Shown in pieces: positions 24,215 through 34,632 of a DNA stretch of 64,000 bases. Position numbers and translations under genes: made by a program. Each line of letters opens with the position of its first letter. Within the stretch, counting starts at the first letter, position 1. The stretch spans positions 5,980,551 to 6,044,550 of the forward strand of contig CM034391.1 of the NCBI GenBank assembly GCA_019925095.2. Reading direction: 5' to 3'. The notes below the pieces were generated by a model, which saw nothing but the letters and a program-made list of their open reading frames with translations, was not told the DNA's origin and ran no database searches. The stretch comes from Dendrolimus kikuchii. Its lineage: Eukaryota > Arthropoda > Insecta > Lepidoptera > Lasiocampidae.

Positions 24215-25038
24215 CAGGGTTGGATTTCGTACTATAATTATAGTATTTGTACTATAATTTCATGCTTCTTACTATCCATCTCTATCCATGTCTAACGATA
24301 GTACAAAAAAATACTATAATTTCAATACCTTGCCTATATTATGACTAATATAAACAGTATTTAAATACAGTTCGGTGCTAACCCAACATTTAAAAAAAAG
24401 TTCATTGAGATGTAATCACGTTGTCTAATCGGGAGTCGAAGAATTCAGTATATAATTATAAATCGTCATCCATGAACTATTTACGGGGAGTTCCCGTGAA
24501 TTACACTTTTTCTTCTGACATTCTGATTGTTCGAACAGTAAGTTTGCAAAAGACAGTAGCAAAAGTGGGAATTGTAATGATTTTATTCCTACTGAGGATA
24601 TGTTAATAAGATTAAATTCTAAGACTTCTGAGGATGAAACTAATATTGAAGAACTGATAAACTTGGAAGAGGACTAAATTTTATGTAAATGTTATTTTAT
24701 TTTATGTATTTAAGCCACAATCCACACCATTCAACGGAGTTCTTGTGAAAACTCGAAAGGCCACATTTGGCTATATAGTTCACATTTCTCGCAAAAACAT
24801 ATAATTACTACTCAAAAACTATCAATATCCTACAACTATTGTTCATTTTAGAGTAATGTTACACATTTTTATTAAATAAAACTGCACAGCACAACATCTC
24901 CTTTCAGTTCCCGCCAAAAACTCCTTTATGTAAATGTATTTTTAATTCAAAATAGTGAAGTGTACTATAATTTTTTACAAATACTATCTTTTTAAATTTT
25001 TTATGCTATCGTTTTCAGTTTACCCAAATGCAACCCTG
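24215..25038. mobile_element. hAT-like non-autonomous element (outer of the nest)
   Basis: The termini are inverted: CAGGGTTGGATTT at 24215 and the reverse complement of CAGGGTTGCATTT ending at 25038. CTACGTAG stands before it (24207-24214). After it CTAC (25039-25042) continues as GTAG at 28343-28346, once the inserted second element is removed, giving a perfect 8-bp duplication. An 8-bp target and CAGGG-type ends are hallmarks of hAT elements. Inside are a short plus-strand acidic frame ending ELINLEED near 24678 and one copy of the dispersed 200-bp repeat. No transposase is recognised. Confidence 0.75.
24721..24926 (+). repeat. Dispersed 200-bp repeat, copy 1 of 6
   Basis: The family phrases are GAGTTCTTGTGAAAACTC, AAAACTATCAATATCCTACA and AACTGCACAGCACAACATCT, with the end TTCCCGCCAAAAACTCC. 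Other copies are at 28890, 33425, 33896 (minus), 37080 (divergent) and 60048. This copy lies within the hAT-like element. Confidence 0.65.
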
Positions 25039-25264
25039 CTACCAGTGTCTCCATGTGTCAATCGAGAGTTACCGTGTTGCAAGGGTAAAAATACGGTGTT
25101 TCTACATAAAATTACGGTGATTCAACTAAAAGTGTATCGTGTAAATTACCGTGTAATTTTTCAAGGAAAAAGAACAATATTATTAACCAAATCAAGTCTG
25201 AATATATTTTAAGAAAATTTAAATTGCATAAAACATGCGAAATTGTACATAATAATTTCTCTAA

Positions 25265-25400
25265 ATAAAATTCTTTCAGTTTACACCATTCAGCTTTAAA
25301 CTTTTGTTTATAATGCTTCCTCTTTATTCCAGCTCTAGCTTTTTTTAGTAGAACAAGTTGGTCTTGTGTTGCTATCATTACTTTCAGTGTCACTCTCCAT
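25265..25400 (-). pseudogene. Broken amino-terminal coding remnant in the hAT-like element
   Basis: From the ATG at 25398-25400 the frame begins MESDTESNDSNTRPTCST and meets a stop. A one-base-shifted frame continues ARAGIKRKHYKQKFKAEW, the sort of basic lead-in seen before BED/TTF-type zinc fingers of hAT-related proteins. The R1 LINE inserted with its target duplication covering exactly this ATG. Identity as a transposase remnant is inference from context and that phrase. Confidence 0.4.
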
Positions 25401-25410
25401 TTTGAACCTT

Positions 25411-27750
25411 TTTTTTTTTTAGTTTTGAGGCGAGGGAAAATGCTTAACCGATTTACGCACAAACTGGGTCGTTGCTAGGGGAACGACACGCGTCGGTCGG
25501 GGGCGATAACACTGCAGCAATAGTATGCTCTTGGCAGCGCTCCGTCCGCGATCGACGTCACAGAATAGTGTGGAAGACTCCGAGCGTTGCTGCACGGGCG
25601 AGCAACCCCAATACCCACTAAAAACCCCCTCCTCCCTGACGACCCTGCGCTTTGAATGTGTTGGAAAGGCTGAGATTTAGAACATAGTTACGCCCAGCCG
25701 ATCCAGCGCAATAAAGTGCCTGGAGTGTGCCCTGGGAGAACACACCCCACTTCGTTGTGCGGGGGTAGAAGGTCCTTTGCTCTTCCTAGCAAGCTAAAGG
25801 CCCCCCGCGGTAAACGGAACCTAACTCAGGGAGGGAAGTAATGCGCGTACCTGCCTCTCCGGGTGCCAGCTGAAGGCCGGCGACCTCGAGAAGACGCATT
25901 GGCACGCGCTGCAGGACTTCTCTCCCTGTCTCGTTCTGCGGCCTCCTTGAGTGACATTACTGTCTCGCAAAAAGTAACCGCAGCCCCCCAATTGTCGCTG
26001 CTCTGCAGCATGGCCTTGACCAAGTCGCAGAGCGAGTCGACTGGACCTACGTGCGTCTCAAGTTCGAAACGCTGCGGCGCCCATGCGGCGCACTCGACTA
26101 GCGTGTGTAACGCCGTGTCGAGCGCGCCGCACTGGCGGCAGTCCGGGGAAGGCAAGCAGCCCACAATGCGACACAGATACTTATCGAAACATCCGTGTCC
26201 GGTAAGTATCTGTGTCGTCCTGAAGGTCAGGGTGCCGCTGGTACGGTTGACCCATTCCGTCAGCTGTGGCCTGATTGCATCCACCGTGTAGCCGCCATAG
26301 GCCGCAGGGTTGTCGAACTCTTGAGACCAGACGGCGATCATGGAGGCGGTTTCCCGCTTCCTGATCGCCTCGATTTCGACCTGACAGAAGGTCAGGCCTC
26401 TAGCTAGGGCATCCTGCCGGGTGCGGCGCACCACTGTCAGGACGTCCGCCTGGACATGCCAGGGCGGATCGCCTGCCAGGAGGGTAGCCGCCGTCCGCGA
26501 CACTGTGCGATACCCCCGTATGATCCTCACGGCCAGAACCTGCTGCGCCCGTTGCAGCAGGGTTCTGTTGTGGCGGTGAAGTGCAATGGACCAGACGGGT
26601 GCACCGTACAGTGCCATACTCCTCAGGATGCCAGAGTAAAGTTTCCGCGTCGCACCTCCCGGGCCCCCTACGTTGGGAAGCAGCCTCGAGAGTGCGCCCG
26701 CGGATTTGACGAGTTTGGGAACTAGCTGCTCAAAGTGCGCTTTGAACAGCCATTTCCCATCGAGAACTAGCCCCAGATATTTCATCTGGGGCCCTACTCT
26801 AATGGCCACCCCTTGGACCGAAACGGTCAAGTCCGCGGGGGGATTGCGAAATTTCCTATGGAACATGATGGCCTCCGTTTTCGCGGGGAAGACCCTCAAG
26901 CCCAGCCTAGCTATTCGATCTACGACAATCGCCAACCCGGCGTTAGCGACGTCCACTGATTCCGCAAATGACGCAGCGCGTGTCGTGAGTAGGGTGTCGT
27001 CCGCAAAGCAGATCAGCCCTACCCCGGGTAGGACCGGAACCCGAAGGATCCAGTCATAACCTACGTTCCAAAGAATCGGCCCGAGGACCGACCCCTGTGG
27101 AACGCCGCACGCGACGCGTCGACGACCTACCTCGGGATTGCCGGACTCACCGCCCTCCCAAAGGATATGTCGATCCTGCAGGTACGCGCCCAACAGCCTC
27201 GTGAGGTACGGGGGGACTCCATGCGCGCGGAGCCCCTCCCTGATCGTCTCATGAGGGAGGCTGTTAAAGGCGTTCGCTATGTCTAGCGACACCGCAAGAA
27301 CGACATCCTTCGCTTGGACGGCTTCGTCCGTTGACGTTCGCAGCGTCTCGAAGGCGTCCATCGTGGAGCGCCTCCGCCGAAACCCGAACTGCGTTTCTGA
27401 AAGCCCCGGCTCCACAGCGTCGAGATGCTTCACGAGCCGCTCCGCCAAGATCTTTTCGAAGACCTTAGCGACCTCGTTCAGCAGCACTATGGGCCTGAAG
27501 GCGGACGGATCGTTGGGAGGCCGACCTCCCTTGGGAATCAGGCACAAACGACCCTCCTTCCATTGCGACGGGAGCCGACCTGCGCGAATACAGGCTTCGA
27601 ACAGTTCCCGCAGCTGGCCGCCTAGATGTTTAGCGGCCAGGAAGAGGAGTCGACCTGGAACCCCGTCGGGTCCCGGTGCCGTCTTCCTGCCCCGGAGCCG
27701 GTCCAGGGCAACGTCTAGTTCCCCCTCGGAGATGGAGTGAGGCTCCTCGT
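25411..27750 (-). mobile_element. R1-clade LINE, 5'-truncated, with perfect 13-bp TSD
   Basis: The insert is flanked by CATTTTGAACCTT at 25398-25410 and 27751-27763. Its A tail on the minus strand appears as a T run at 25411-25420. It is strikingly GC-rich against its surroundings. The 3' UTR spans about 25421-25825, and the rest is coding (next entry). It is truncated within the reverse-transcriptase domain. Intact frame and perfect duplication point to a recent insertion. Confidence 0.88.
25826..27750 (-). CDS. R1-type reverse transcriptase, carboxy-terminal part (partial at 5')
   Basis: One uninterrupted minus-strand frame runs from the truncation point at 27750 to the stop at 25826, about 640 codons. 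It opens inside the fingers domain (GRKTAPGPDGVPGRLLF), then shows SAFRPIVLLN, TQFGFRRRRSTMDAF, the VSLDIANAFNSLP box, CGVPQGSVLGP, and the catalytic box CFADDTLL. Thumb sequence follows and a CCHC-like knuckle, CRQCGALDTALHTLVEC, before a basic arginine-rich tail. This order is typical of R1-clade LINEs, which copy their RNA into nicked DNA. The endonuclease half is missing, so this copy cannot move alone. A plain ATG at 27545-27547 exists but is internal to the domain and not the true start. Confidence 0.88.
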
Positions 27751-28344
27751 CATTTTGAACCTTCTATCTAGCCCTAGTCAACTTACTCACTTACAATACT
27801 AAAAGAAATATTATACCTAGAACCGTAAACCCTCATCTATAATATTTAAATAACGATTATTCTGAGATAAAAGCTTGAAGTTGAAAAATTCTTTGTTTTA
27901 AATGTTTATTACCATAGAATTAGCGTTATAATTCAATGTTTATTACAGTATTAGCAACGCGTTACTAAAACAAAACAACGTAATTTTACATCATTCTTTC
28001 ATCACACTTACAAATTTCACTCCTACCTATATTGAAATAAGGACGAGAATAGATTGCCAAGGTTTATTTGTAGTTTTATTTATGTGTGAGTGGAGATAAA
28101 CTTTTGGATATTGTTGCATTTCTCTGGGATTCCCAGCAACCAGGAGCAGTGTTGCTATTACAATATTTGTTAAGTGACAGATTTCTTTTACACCGTACAT
28201 GATGAAATTGTTACAACATAATTTATAACGCTAATACGGTGATATAAGACACGGTAATACATTATTACCTTGACGGTAGATAAAGACCGGATTACGGTGC
28301 ATCTACGGTAATTACCATGTACATGGAGACACTGCCTGCTACGT

Positions 28345-28439
28345 AGGTATGTCAAGTGTCAAATTGGTCAACCATAAATAATACACAATTCACTATCAGC
28401 GCGTTCCACTAGTAGCTCACAACGCCCAAAATGCTCCGT
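28345..28439. other. Short junction sequence
   Basis: Unique-looking sequence right of the hAT nest. The final GTAG of the outer target duplication is at 28343-28346. Confidence 0.4.
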
Positions 28440-28660
28440 TAGCCGTTCCACAAGGCGACCGCGGTAGTTGTGGTCGTGGCGAAATCGTCATTAATGACGT
28501 CATCATTTTTGTTAACACAACGCTCACAACGTCCTAAGTCAAGAAGTGGGTCGAATAATCGTTCCACTTGGGTTTACGATTGTAACGCCAGCAAGCAAGT
28601 GGAACGGGAAAAATCGCGGTCGTTTTGAGTCTTTATTTTAGTTATAGTTTATTTAGCTAC
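28440..28660 (+). repeat. Left member of an inverted repeat pair
   Basis: It shares ordered phrases with the reverse complement of 29535-29740: TTCCACAAGG, AACGATTATTCGAC-type words, CGTTCCACTTGGGTTTA, GCCAGCAAGCAA and a GCGGTCGTT word. The pair looks like two diverged copies of one small element in opposite orientation, or one long foldback. Confidence 0.55.
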
Positions 28661-28830
28661 ATTTTACTCTCAAGATCTCATCAGCGCGTTGTAATTATTC
28701 AGCGATATTGTACAGCGCCATCTTAAATGCACTAAATGGAAGAAACTACTCATAATTTTTGACGCCTTCTCTCTCTTAATAGCGCTAGTTTCCATCCTTT
28801 TTTTTAGAGAGCCATAGCTTCAGGGATGTG
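28661..28830 (+). repeat. Repeat shared with 32150-32300
   Basis: It shares CTCAAGATCTCATCAGCGCG-like sequence, TATTCAGCGATATTGT, a CACTAAATG word and GCGCTAGTTTCCAT in order with the copy at 32 kb, both in plus orientation. Confidence 0.5.
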
Positions 28831-28889
28831 GGCAATCTCCATTAAAAAGTCATAAGTAGTAGTAGTAGAATTCGCCTCAAAATCAAGAA

Positions 28890-29075
28890 AGGAATCTTGT
28901 GAAAATTTGAAAGGCCACATTTGATTATACAGTTCACATTTCTCACAAAAACCCATAATTACTACTCAAAAACTATCAATATCCTACAACTGTTGTTTAT
29001 TTTAGAGAAAATTTACACATTTTTATAAAATAAAACTGCACAGCACATCCCCTTTCAGTCCCACCTAAAACTTCC
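28890..29075 (+). repeat. Dispersed 200-bp repeat, copy 2
   Basis: It shares AAAACTATCAATATCCTACA and the ACTGCACAGCACA word, ending with a degraded CCCACCTAAAACTTCC. Confidence 0.6.
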
Positions 29076-29330
29076 TAAAAAGTTAACAATTTTTCTTTTG
29101 AACGTCACTGTTCTGGCCAACTCACCAATAAGTAGTATACACCTTCACTCTTACTCATATCTATTATAGTTGGGGTTAATATATTTTATACAATAAAACA
29201 AACAAAAAGAGAAATATGTTATATTATCATGAATAAGATTTACAACATATTTTAAATTACTCGAAAAATACAATTGGTAAAAAAAATTATGATCAAATCA
29301 GTGTTTCTTATGAGAGTAAGCAAAGACAAT

Positions 29331-29511
29331 GAACTTACACTAGCAACAATCCTGACGATCACCTTTAGGTGATTCATGAACTTACACTAGCAACAATCCT
29401 GACAATCACCTTTTGGTGATTGTCAGGATTGTTGCTGTTGCTGTTGTTGTTGAAGAGATTAATGAAAGTATAGGAAGCGAAAACACTTCCTATACTTTCA
29501 TTAATCTCTTC
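29331..29511. repeat. Direct repeat plus two adjacent perfect hairpins
   Basis: A 44-bp unit at 29331-29374 is repeated at 29378-29421 with two mismatches. The second unit forms the arm of a perfect 22-bp-arm hairpin (29389-29410 with 29415-29436, loop TTTT). A GTT-rich spacer follows, then a perfect 26-bp-arm hairpin (29452-29477 with 29486-29511, loop CGAAAACA). It lies about 840 bp downstream of zucchini. No coding content is recognised. Confidence 0.8.
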
Positions 29512-29534
29512 ATCATGCATATTTATTTGAGGTG

Positions 29535-29740
29535 CTATTTGGCTACGTTCCATTAGGGACTCACAACGACCGCAATTTTTCCTGTTCCATTTGCTTGCTG
29601 GCATTACAATCCTAAACCCAAGTGGAACGGTTATTCGACATGGCTTGTTGTGTGCGTTGTGTGATCGAAATTAATCATGTCATTAGTGATGTTTTTGCCT
29701 CGACTACAACAACCGAGGTCACCTTGTGGAACAAAATATG
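29535..29740 (-). repeat. Right member of the inverted repeat pair
   Basis: Reverse-complement partner of 28440-28660. The hairpin cluster lies between the two. Confidence 0.55.
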
Positions 29741-29741
29741 T

Positions 29742-30347
29742 GCATAACAGCAGAGTCAATGATCAATTATTATGCCTCATTTACTCCCACTTCCACAGCA
29801 TCAATTGGTAAAGTATCATGTCAAGAGGGAGACACAAATGAGGTGATAAAATTTTAATCTAATATAGTGTAAGCTATGTATCACCTTATGGAAATTAATT
29901 TACTTCTTAAGAATAACTATATAACTAATTTAAAGAAATAGTCTTAGCTACTTCTGAGCGAGACTTAGGTGAGAGTACCCATTTTAAGACAGATCCGAAT
30001 TCTGCATTTATAGGTTAGAAGGTTAAGGTTCGGCCTTAGTCTATGTGGGTTTTTTTACTACCCAGAAATCACTGCTCTTACCTCCCAGATTTTTAAAAGA
30101 AATATGCATCTCTGGCAGCCGGCAATGGCGGAGAGTACTCCCCACCCCTTTAATTCTACCCAATTAAACAGATTCATTATGAAATTTGTTCCAAATCTCC
30201 TCTCTCTTAACAAAAAAAACTATGCATCTCCGGCAGACATAAATAGCGGGAGGTGATTCCCGTTATAATCCCCCTTTCGCTGATTCAAGATACAAAATTC
30301 TAAAGTTTACCTCAGAGTAATACTATAATACTAAATAAATTCTTGTC
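29742..30347. other. Downstream region of zucchini
   Basis: No exon is recognised. Two imperfect repeats of a TATGCATCTC(T/C)GGCAG phrase, followed by short related sequence, lie near 30103 and 30219. No clear AATAAA on the gene strand was found close to the stop. Confidence 0.4.
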
Positions 30348-30968
30348 CTAAATAACTATAGGTTTGAACAAAACCCATAGTTTCTCAAATTCTAGTCTGT
30401 ATCCTTCCACTATTTCCTTTTGAGAAGTTACAATAACATCTTCCCAATTACCAGAAAGAGCTTGGTTTGTCCAATTCAACGATCCTGTCACAACAAAAGG
30501 TACAACTTGGTCATCTGTATATGCTGTATCTATGAGGCAAAATTTATGGTGCATTATATGATCAGACTTTAACCAACGCACTGGAACACCCAACCGTTCC
30601 ATCCTCTTAGCACCTGAGCCTGTTGTATATGCCATATCTGCATCAATAATCATTCTGATTTTAACACCTCTATAATGCAGTTTCAAGATCATGTTTATCA
30701 AATCTGAATTTGTAAATACATACATACAAATATCTATATTGTGTTTTGGCAGATTGATGTAGTATAGCAATCTGTCCATGCTTTCTGAGACAAAACATCG
30801 AGAATATTTGCTTCTCTTTGGTGTTTGTCGATCATATTGAAACATGATCACTTCATTGATTTCTCGAACATTTTCTTTCTTCTTCTTACGAGTATAACAT
30901 TTAAATGCAGCATGAGAGACGAAAGCTAGAGACAGTAGAAACAGAAAGGATTTTGCATAATTGCTCAT
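30348..30968 (-). CDS. zuc: Zucchini / MitoPLD (PLD6) endoribonuclease
   Basis: Intact intronless frame of 206 aa. A hydrophobic segment at residues 7-22 is the expected mitochondrial outer-membrane anchor, followed by a basic stretch (TRKKKKENVR). The phospholipase D-type HKD motif is present as H140-x-K142-x4-D147 (MHHKFCLIDT), followed by VTGSLNWTNQA, which matches the GSxNW element of the family; one motif per chain implies a homodimer. In insects and mammals this enzyme cuts piRNA precursors to make phased piRNAs on the mitochondrial surface. A cardiolipin hydrolase role was proposed for the mammalian protein. The length and single HKD separate it from large two-HKD phospholipases D. It is surrounded by transposon debris but is undamaged itself. 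Start: the only ATG preceding the membrane anchor. Confidence 0.93.
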   Translation of the reverse strand: MSNYAKSFLFLLSLAFVSHAAFKCYTRKKKKENVREINEVIMFQYDRQTPKRSKYSRCFVSESMDRLLYYINLPKHNIDICMYVFTNSDLINMILKLHYRGVKIRMIIDADMAYTTGSGAKRMERLGVPVRWLKSDHIMHHKFCLIDTAYTDDQVVPFVVTGSLNWTNQALSGNWEDVIVTSQKEIVEGYRLEFEKLWVLFKPIVI

Positions 30969-32139
30969 AATGTTGACTTTATCTTTTGTTTCAAGATTTA
31001 ATATATATTATACCTGTTACTTTTCGAATTTCTGCTTATTATACATATGTAGTATCCATAGTAGTCTATGTTATTATACTAATAAGTTTGTTTTGAGCGT
31101 TGTTTCTTATTTTCAGTTTCCTAACTTTCTTGTAGATTTATGATAGGAGTCTCGAAATTTATCAATCAAGAACAAACTTAACGCACTTAAAGTGTTGGAG
31201 CCATCGCCGAACAAGAAAGAAAATAGAATTTATTTCTTAGAAATCCAACAAAAATTATATATTTTCAAAAGGAAAGTAACTTTCTCATTTCTTTTAAATA
31301 TTCACAAATGTTTTTGAACATTTCAAATTTGTTCGGGTACATCATAGATAAAACTTATACAACGTGTTTTCTTTTTTTTAATTTTACACTTTGAGAGCAC
31401 AAACCTAAGCTGTGATTACGTTTCTACTGTCACTGGATTATTTAAATAAAGGCGGTTTCACACTGTCATATTAACACCTGATGCGAAGCTATTATTTTTC
31501 TTAAATAATGTCCGGGGCGCGATATCCTCTTACCTCATTTTAGATTAGCGTGGAGGTAAAAACCTAAAAACAACATCGAAAGCATCGCCCAAAATATATT
31601 TCAGGACAACAGTCGATGCCACATGCCAATTGTTTGAGAAGTATATACTTCTTAGATTTTTTTATGCATCTCCGCTGATCATTTGGCTACGAGACCAAGA
31701 AACTTGTATGCCCGGCAATAAACCTATAACGACTATAACATTTTCTCGCGTAAGCCAAAGCTTTAACCTCGCACTACGATTGTTAATACCCGAATAATCC
31801 TATCCCAGCTACTGCTTGTCTAAGCTTTGGTCCTTTATACAGGCTAACATAGATAATACACTATATATAAAATAGATGGGCCTCTCAAACATAAAATACC
31901 AAAACATCCACCACCTTACCCGATAGATGGTATTTCAATCGGTACTGTATTCCTATAAATATCACTAGATGACGTATCAATCTATAGTTCTATAAATTCC
32001 TAGTACGAGATGGTACTTCTAAATGATTCTAAACTGGAATAAAGAAAAAACAAAATAATAATTTAAAAACTTAACTAAAACACTTGATAATTTTACCCAC
32101 CAGTAAAAATGTGTGAGTGATTCACGAAATATGACCGTC
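30969..32139. other. Upstream of zucchini, no gene recognised
   Basis: This holds the zucchini promoter region, but no TATA or initiator stands out. A GTTGGAGCCATCGCCGAACA phrase near 31195 resembles one near 19344, so a repeat tail may be present. Confidence 0.4.
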
Positions 32140-32149
32140 ACTTGTGGTT

Positions 32150-32300
32150 TACGTTTTGCTCTTGAGATCTTGTTAGCGTGTTATAATAATTATTCAACGA
32201 TATTGTGCACCATCTTAAGTGCACTAAATGTAAACTCCTTAAAATATTTGCCCGCCTCTTTCCCTTGATGGCGCTAGTTTCCATACATTTTTTTATTTAT
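32150..32300 (+). repeat. Repeat shared with 28661-28830
   Basis: It carries CTTGAGATCTTGTTAGCG, TATTCAACGATATTGTGC and GGCGCTAGTTTCCATAC, parallel to the 28.7-kb copy. Confidence 0.5.
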
Positions 32301-32348
32301 TGAATATATAGGGGGAGAGGGAGAGCTCTCGTTAGTAGAGAGTAGAAC

Positions 32349-32385
32349 ACTATAAAGTAGTATTCTAGTAGTACTACTTTATAGT
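32349..32385. repeat. Perfect 14-bp-arm hairpin
   Basis: ACTATAAAGTAGTA at 32349-32362 is the exact reverse complement of 32372-32385, with a 9-nt loop. Confidence 0.55.
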
Positions 32386-32399
32386 CTTTTGTGGGAGAG

Positions 32400-33424
32400 A
32401 GCCACTGGGATTCTGGGATGCAAGCAAATTTACGACGACAGGGTTAAAGCAGGATAAGAATAAAATTCAAAATTGTAACAAGAAACCTGTTTAAGTGATA
32501 GAATTGAGGTATAAGATGTTTATATGATCGAAGGGTGATAGATTGTAGCTAGGTTAATGATGTTACATACAAAATATTGTTACTTGATGTTCTAAAAATT
32601 TAGTTCAATTCCTTTTTTCACTAACAGATAAAAATGTAGTGCAAAAGCCTACTTCATGTGGAACATCACTTTTAATATGTGTACAAAATTTCGAAGTTTC
32701 CAAGAAATATTTTGTTCGTTTTAGATTCTACTGATTAACAAAATTAAAAAAAATCAAAATTTGATATTATTTTAAATATTTGTTTTATTTTGATAAATTA
32801 CTATAACAATAATTAATAATTATTCGTAAATAAAATCTTAAAGTAATTATTATTTAATACACACAGTAATTAACACGTATTTGAAATTCTCTTTTATATA
32901 TGGGCTGGTAATTCAAGACTGAGTAGTAGTAGTAGTATGCCGTGGCGTAGCTAGCATGGGTGGCACTCGGGGCGGATATTGTAGATGACACCCCTAATTT
33001 CAATCAAAACTGTTAAAAAAAGAAATAATAATTTATGTTATATTAAAATACGAGTATTACAAATCATTTTTATATATTATGTGGAAGAAATTGAGTTAAT
33101 AAAAAATTTAAATTTCATCCTTCTATCTTTAACACTTGCAAACTACAAAATCACATCATCGAAATTTGTATTTTGTGTTGTTTCATGTTCTATTGTTAAA
33201 ATACCAAGATTGTTTAATCTGGTTTCAGTCATTGTATGCCGCAAGTAATTTTTAATTACGAATTTTTATAGGTGGCACTATAACTGATGTTCACGGTCGG
33301 GTTTATATGTGACATACAATGGCAGGCAAGGGAGTCTTAGTCCATACAGCCAATTCTGATGCATATTATTATAATTATGGCTTCGCTGCGTATTGCTCAG
33401 TTGAAATGCAGGTTTTCAACTGAC
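32400..33424. other. Intergenic, no gene recognised
   Basis: AT-rich, with no recognisable exon or complete repeat. Confidence 0.4.
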
Positions 33425-33608
33425 ACCATTCAACAGAGTTCTTGTGAAAACTCAAAAGGCCACAGTTCACATTTTTCACAAAAACACATAATTACTACTT
33501 AAAAACAGTCAAATCCTACAACTATTTTTTCTTTTAGAGTCACTTTACACATATGTAGAAAATAGAAATGCACAGTACAACTTCCCCTAGTTCCCACCAA
33601 AAACTTAG
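33425..33608 (+). repeat. Dispersed 200-bp repeat, copy 3
   Basis: Family phrases are present in order (GAGTTCTTGTGAAAACTC to GTTCCCACCAAAAACTT). It forms a divergent inverted pair with the copy at 33896. Confidence 0.6.
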
Positions 33609-33895
33609 TTCAAGACTGACTTAACTCCTTATTTGTGTTCCCAATATTGTCTCTTTTTATATTCTGTAAATGCCAATTGATATAGGGCTATACCAATTAT
33701 AATTATAAATATAATTTTTTCGAAACATTCGAAATATTAATATATTTTTTAATTTCGTAGCTATCCGATGATAAATATAAAATATTATATACTAAGATTT
33801 CTTAATATCTTGAATAAATCGATTGGGTGTCAATTATTGTTTGGGGTGCCAAGAATGATATAGTTTACCCTACATTCAAAATTATTACAGATTTT

Positions 33896-34205
33896 CCGGA
33901 GTTTTTGGCGGGAACTGAAAGGAGATGTTGTGCTGTGCAGTTTTATTTTCTAAAAATGTGTAAAATTACTCTAAAATTAACAATAGTTGTAGGATATTGA
34001 TAGTTTTTGAGTAGAAATTATGTGTTTTGTGAGAAATGTGAACTGTAAAGTCAAATGTGGTCTTTTGAGTTGTTACAAGAACTCTGTTGAATGGCACTAA
34101 CTGATTACCTACAGTTCAGCTGTGCACATAGACTTAAGAAAATGAAGAAAATATATTGTAAACTAAGATCTGGCTTAAAGGCCTAGCTGCCAAGCCATAA
34201 ACTTA
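33896..34205 (-). repeat. Dispersed repeat, copy 4, long form
   Basis: The minus-strand copy begins beside GGAGTTTTTGGCGGGAACTG. It extends beyond the 200-bp core through AAGATCTGGCTTAAAGGCCT to GCTGCCAAGCCATAAAC. The same extension is at 59936-60048, so the complete unit is about 310 bp. Confidence 0.6.
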
Positions 34206-34393
34206 AATAATAATAATACAGATTTTCCACTGTTAATATAATCCATATTATACTATATGGCTGGAAGCAACAAAGGGTTACGCAATACATGCATTCTCAT
34301 GTAAAATCAGGTTTTACACAGATCTCTGCAGCTAAACATAAGATGACAAACTATAGAGTGAAGTACATATACGAGTATTTTATTATTATAGGC

Positions 34394-34599
34394 AAGGTAG
34401 GGAAGTCTGTCAGTGGGGGAACTCCATACACCTCTCTTTATTTCTGTGATTGAATAGCCACAATGACAACAAATTGGTCAGTAATGCTAAGCCATCATTC
34501 AATTCTGACTTCAAATTGTAGTTGACATTAAATTCTGTTTAAAAAAGGTAAAAAATGAGAGGTATATGAACTCACCCCACTGACAGACTTCCCCACCTT
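34394..34599. mobile_element. MITE with about 24-bp terminal inverted repeats
   Basis: AAGGTAGGGAAGTCTGTCAG at the left mirrors CTGACAGACTTCCCCACCTT at the right. A relative with the same interior words lies at 55640-55835. It sits just past the 3' end of the ZAD zinc-finger gene. Confidence 0.7.
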
Positions 34600-34632
34600 T
34601 ACACACAATTATTTTAAAGCTTTAATATATTA

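Larger units (their letters stand above)
25043..28334. mobile_element. Second hAT-like element, interrupted by an R1 LINE
   Basis: The termini CAGTGTCTCCATGTG (25043) and CATGGAGACACTG (ending 28334) are inverted repeats. CCTGCTAC is duplicated exactly at 25035-25042 and 28335-28342. Subtracting the LINE and one target copy leaves about 0.94 kb, so this is a non-autonomous or decayed hAT-type element. It carries a broken minus-strand coding remnant at 25265-25400, and internal repeats of ACGGTAAT/TTACCGT type lie near both ends. Confidence 0.8.

Noticed and set aside
25863..27740. Several plus-strand frames of 60-150 codons
   Set aside because: They are shadows on the opposite strand of the GC-rich R1 reverse-transcriptase frame.
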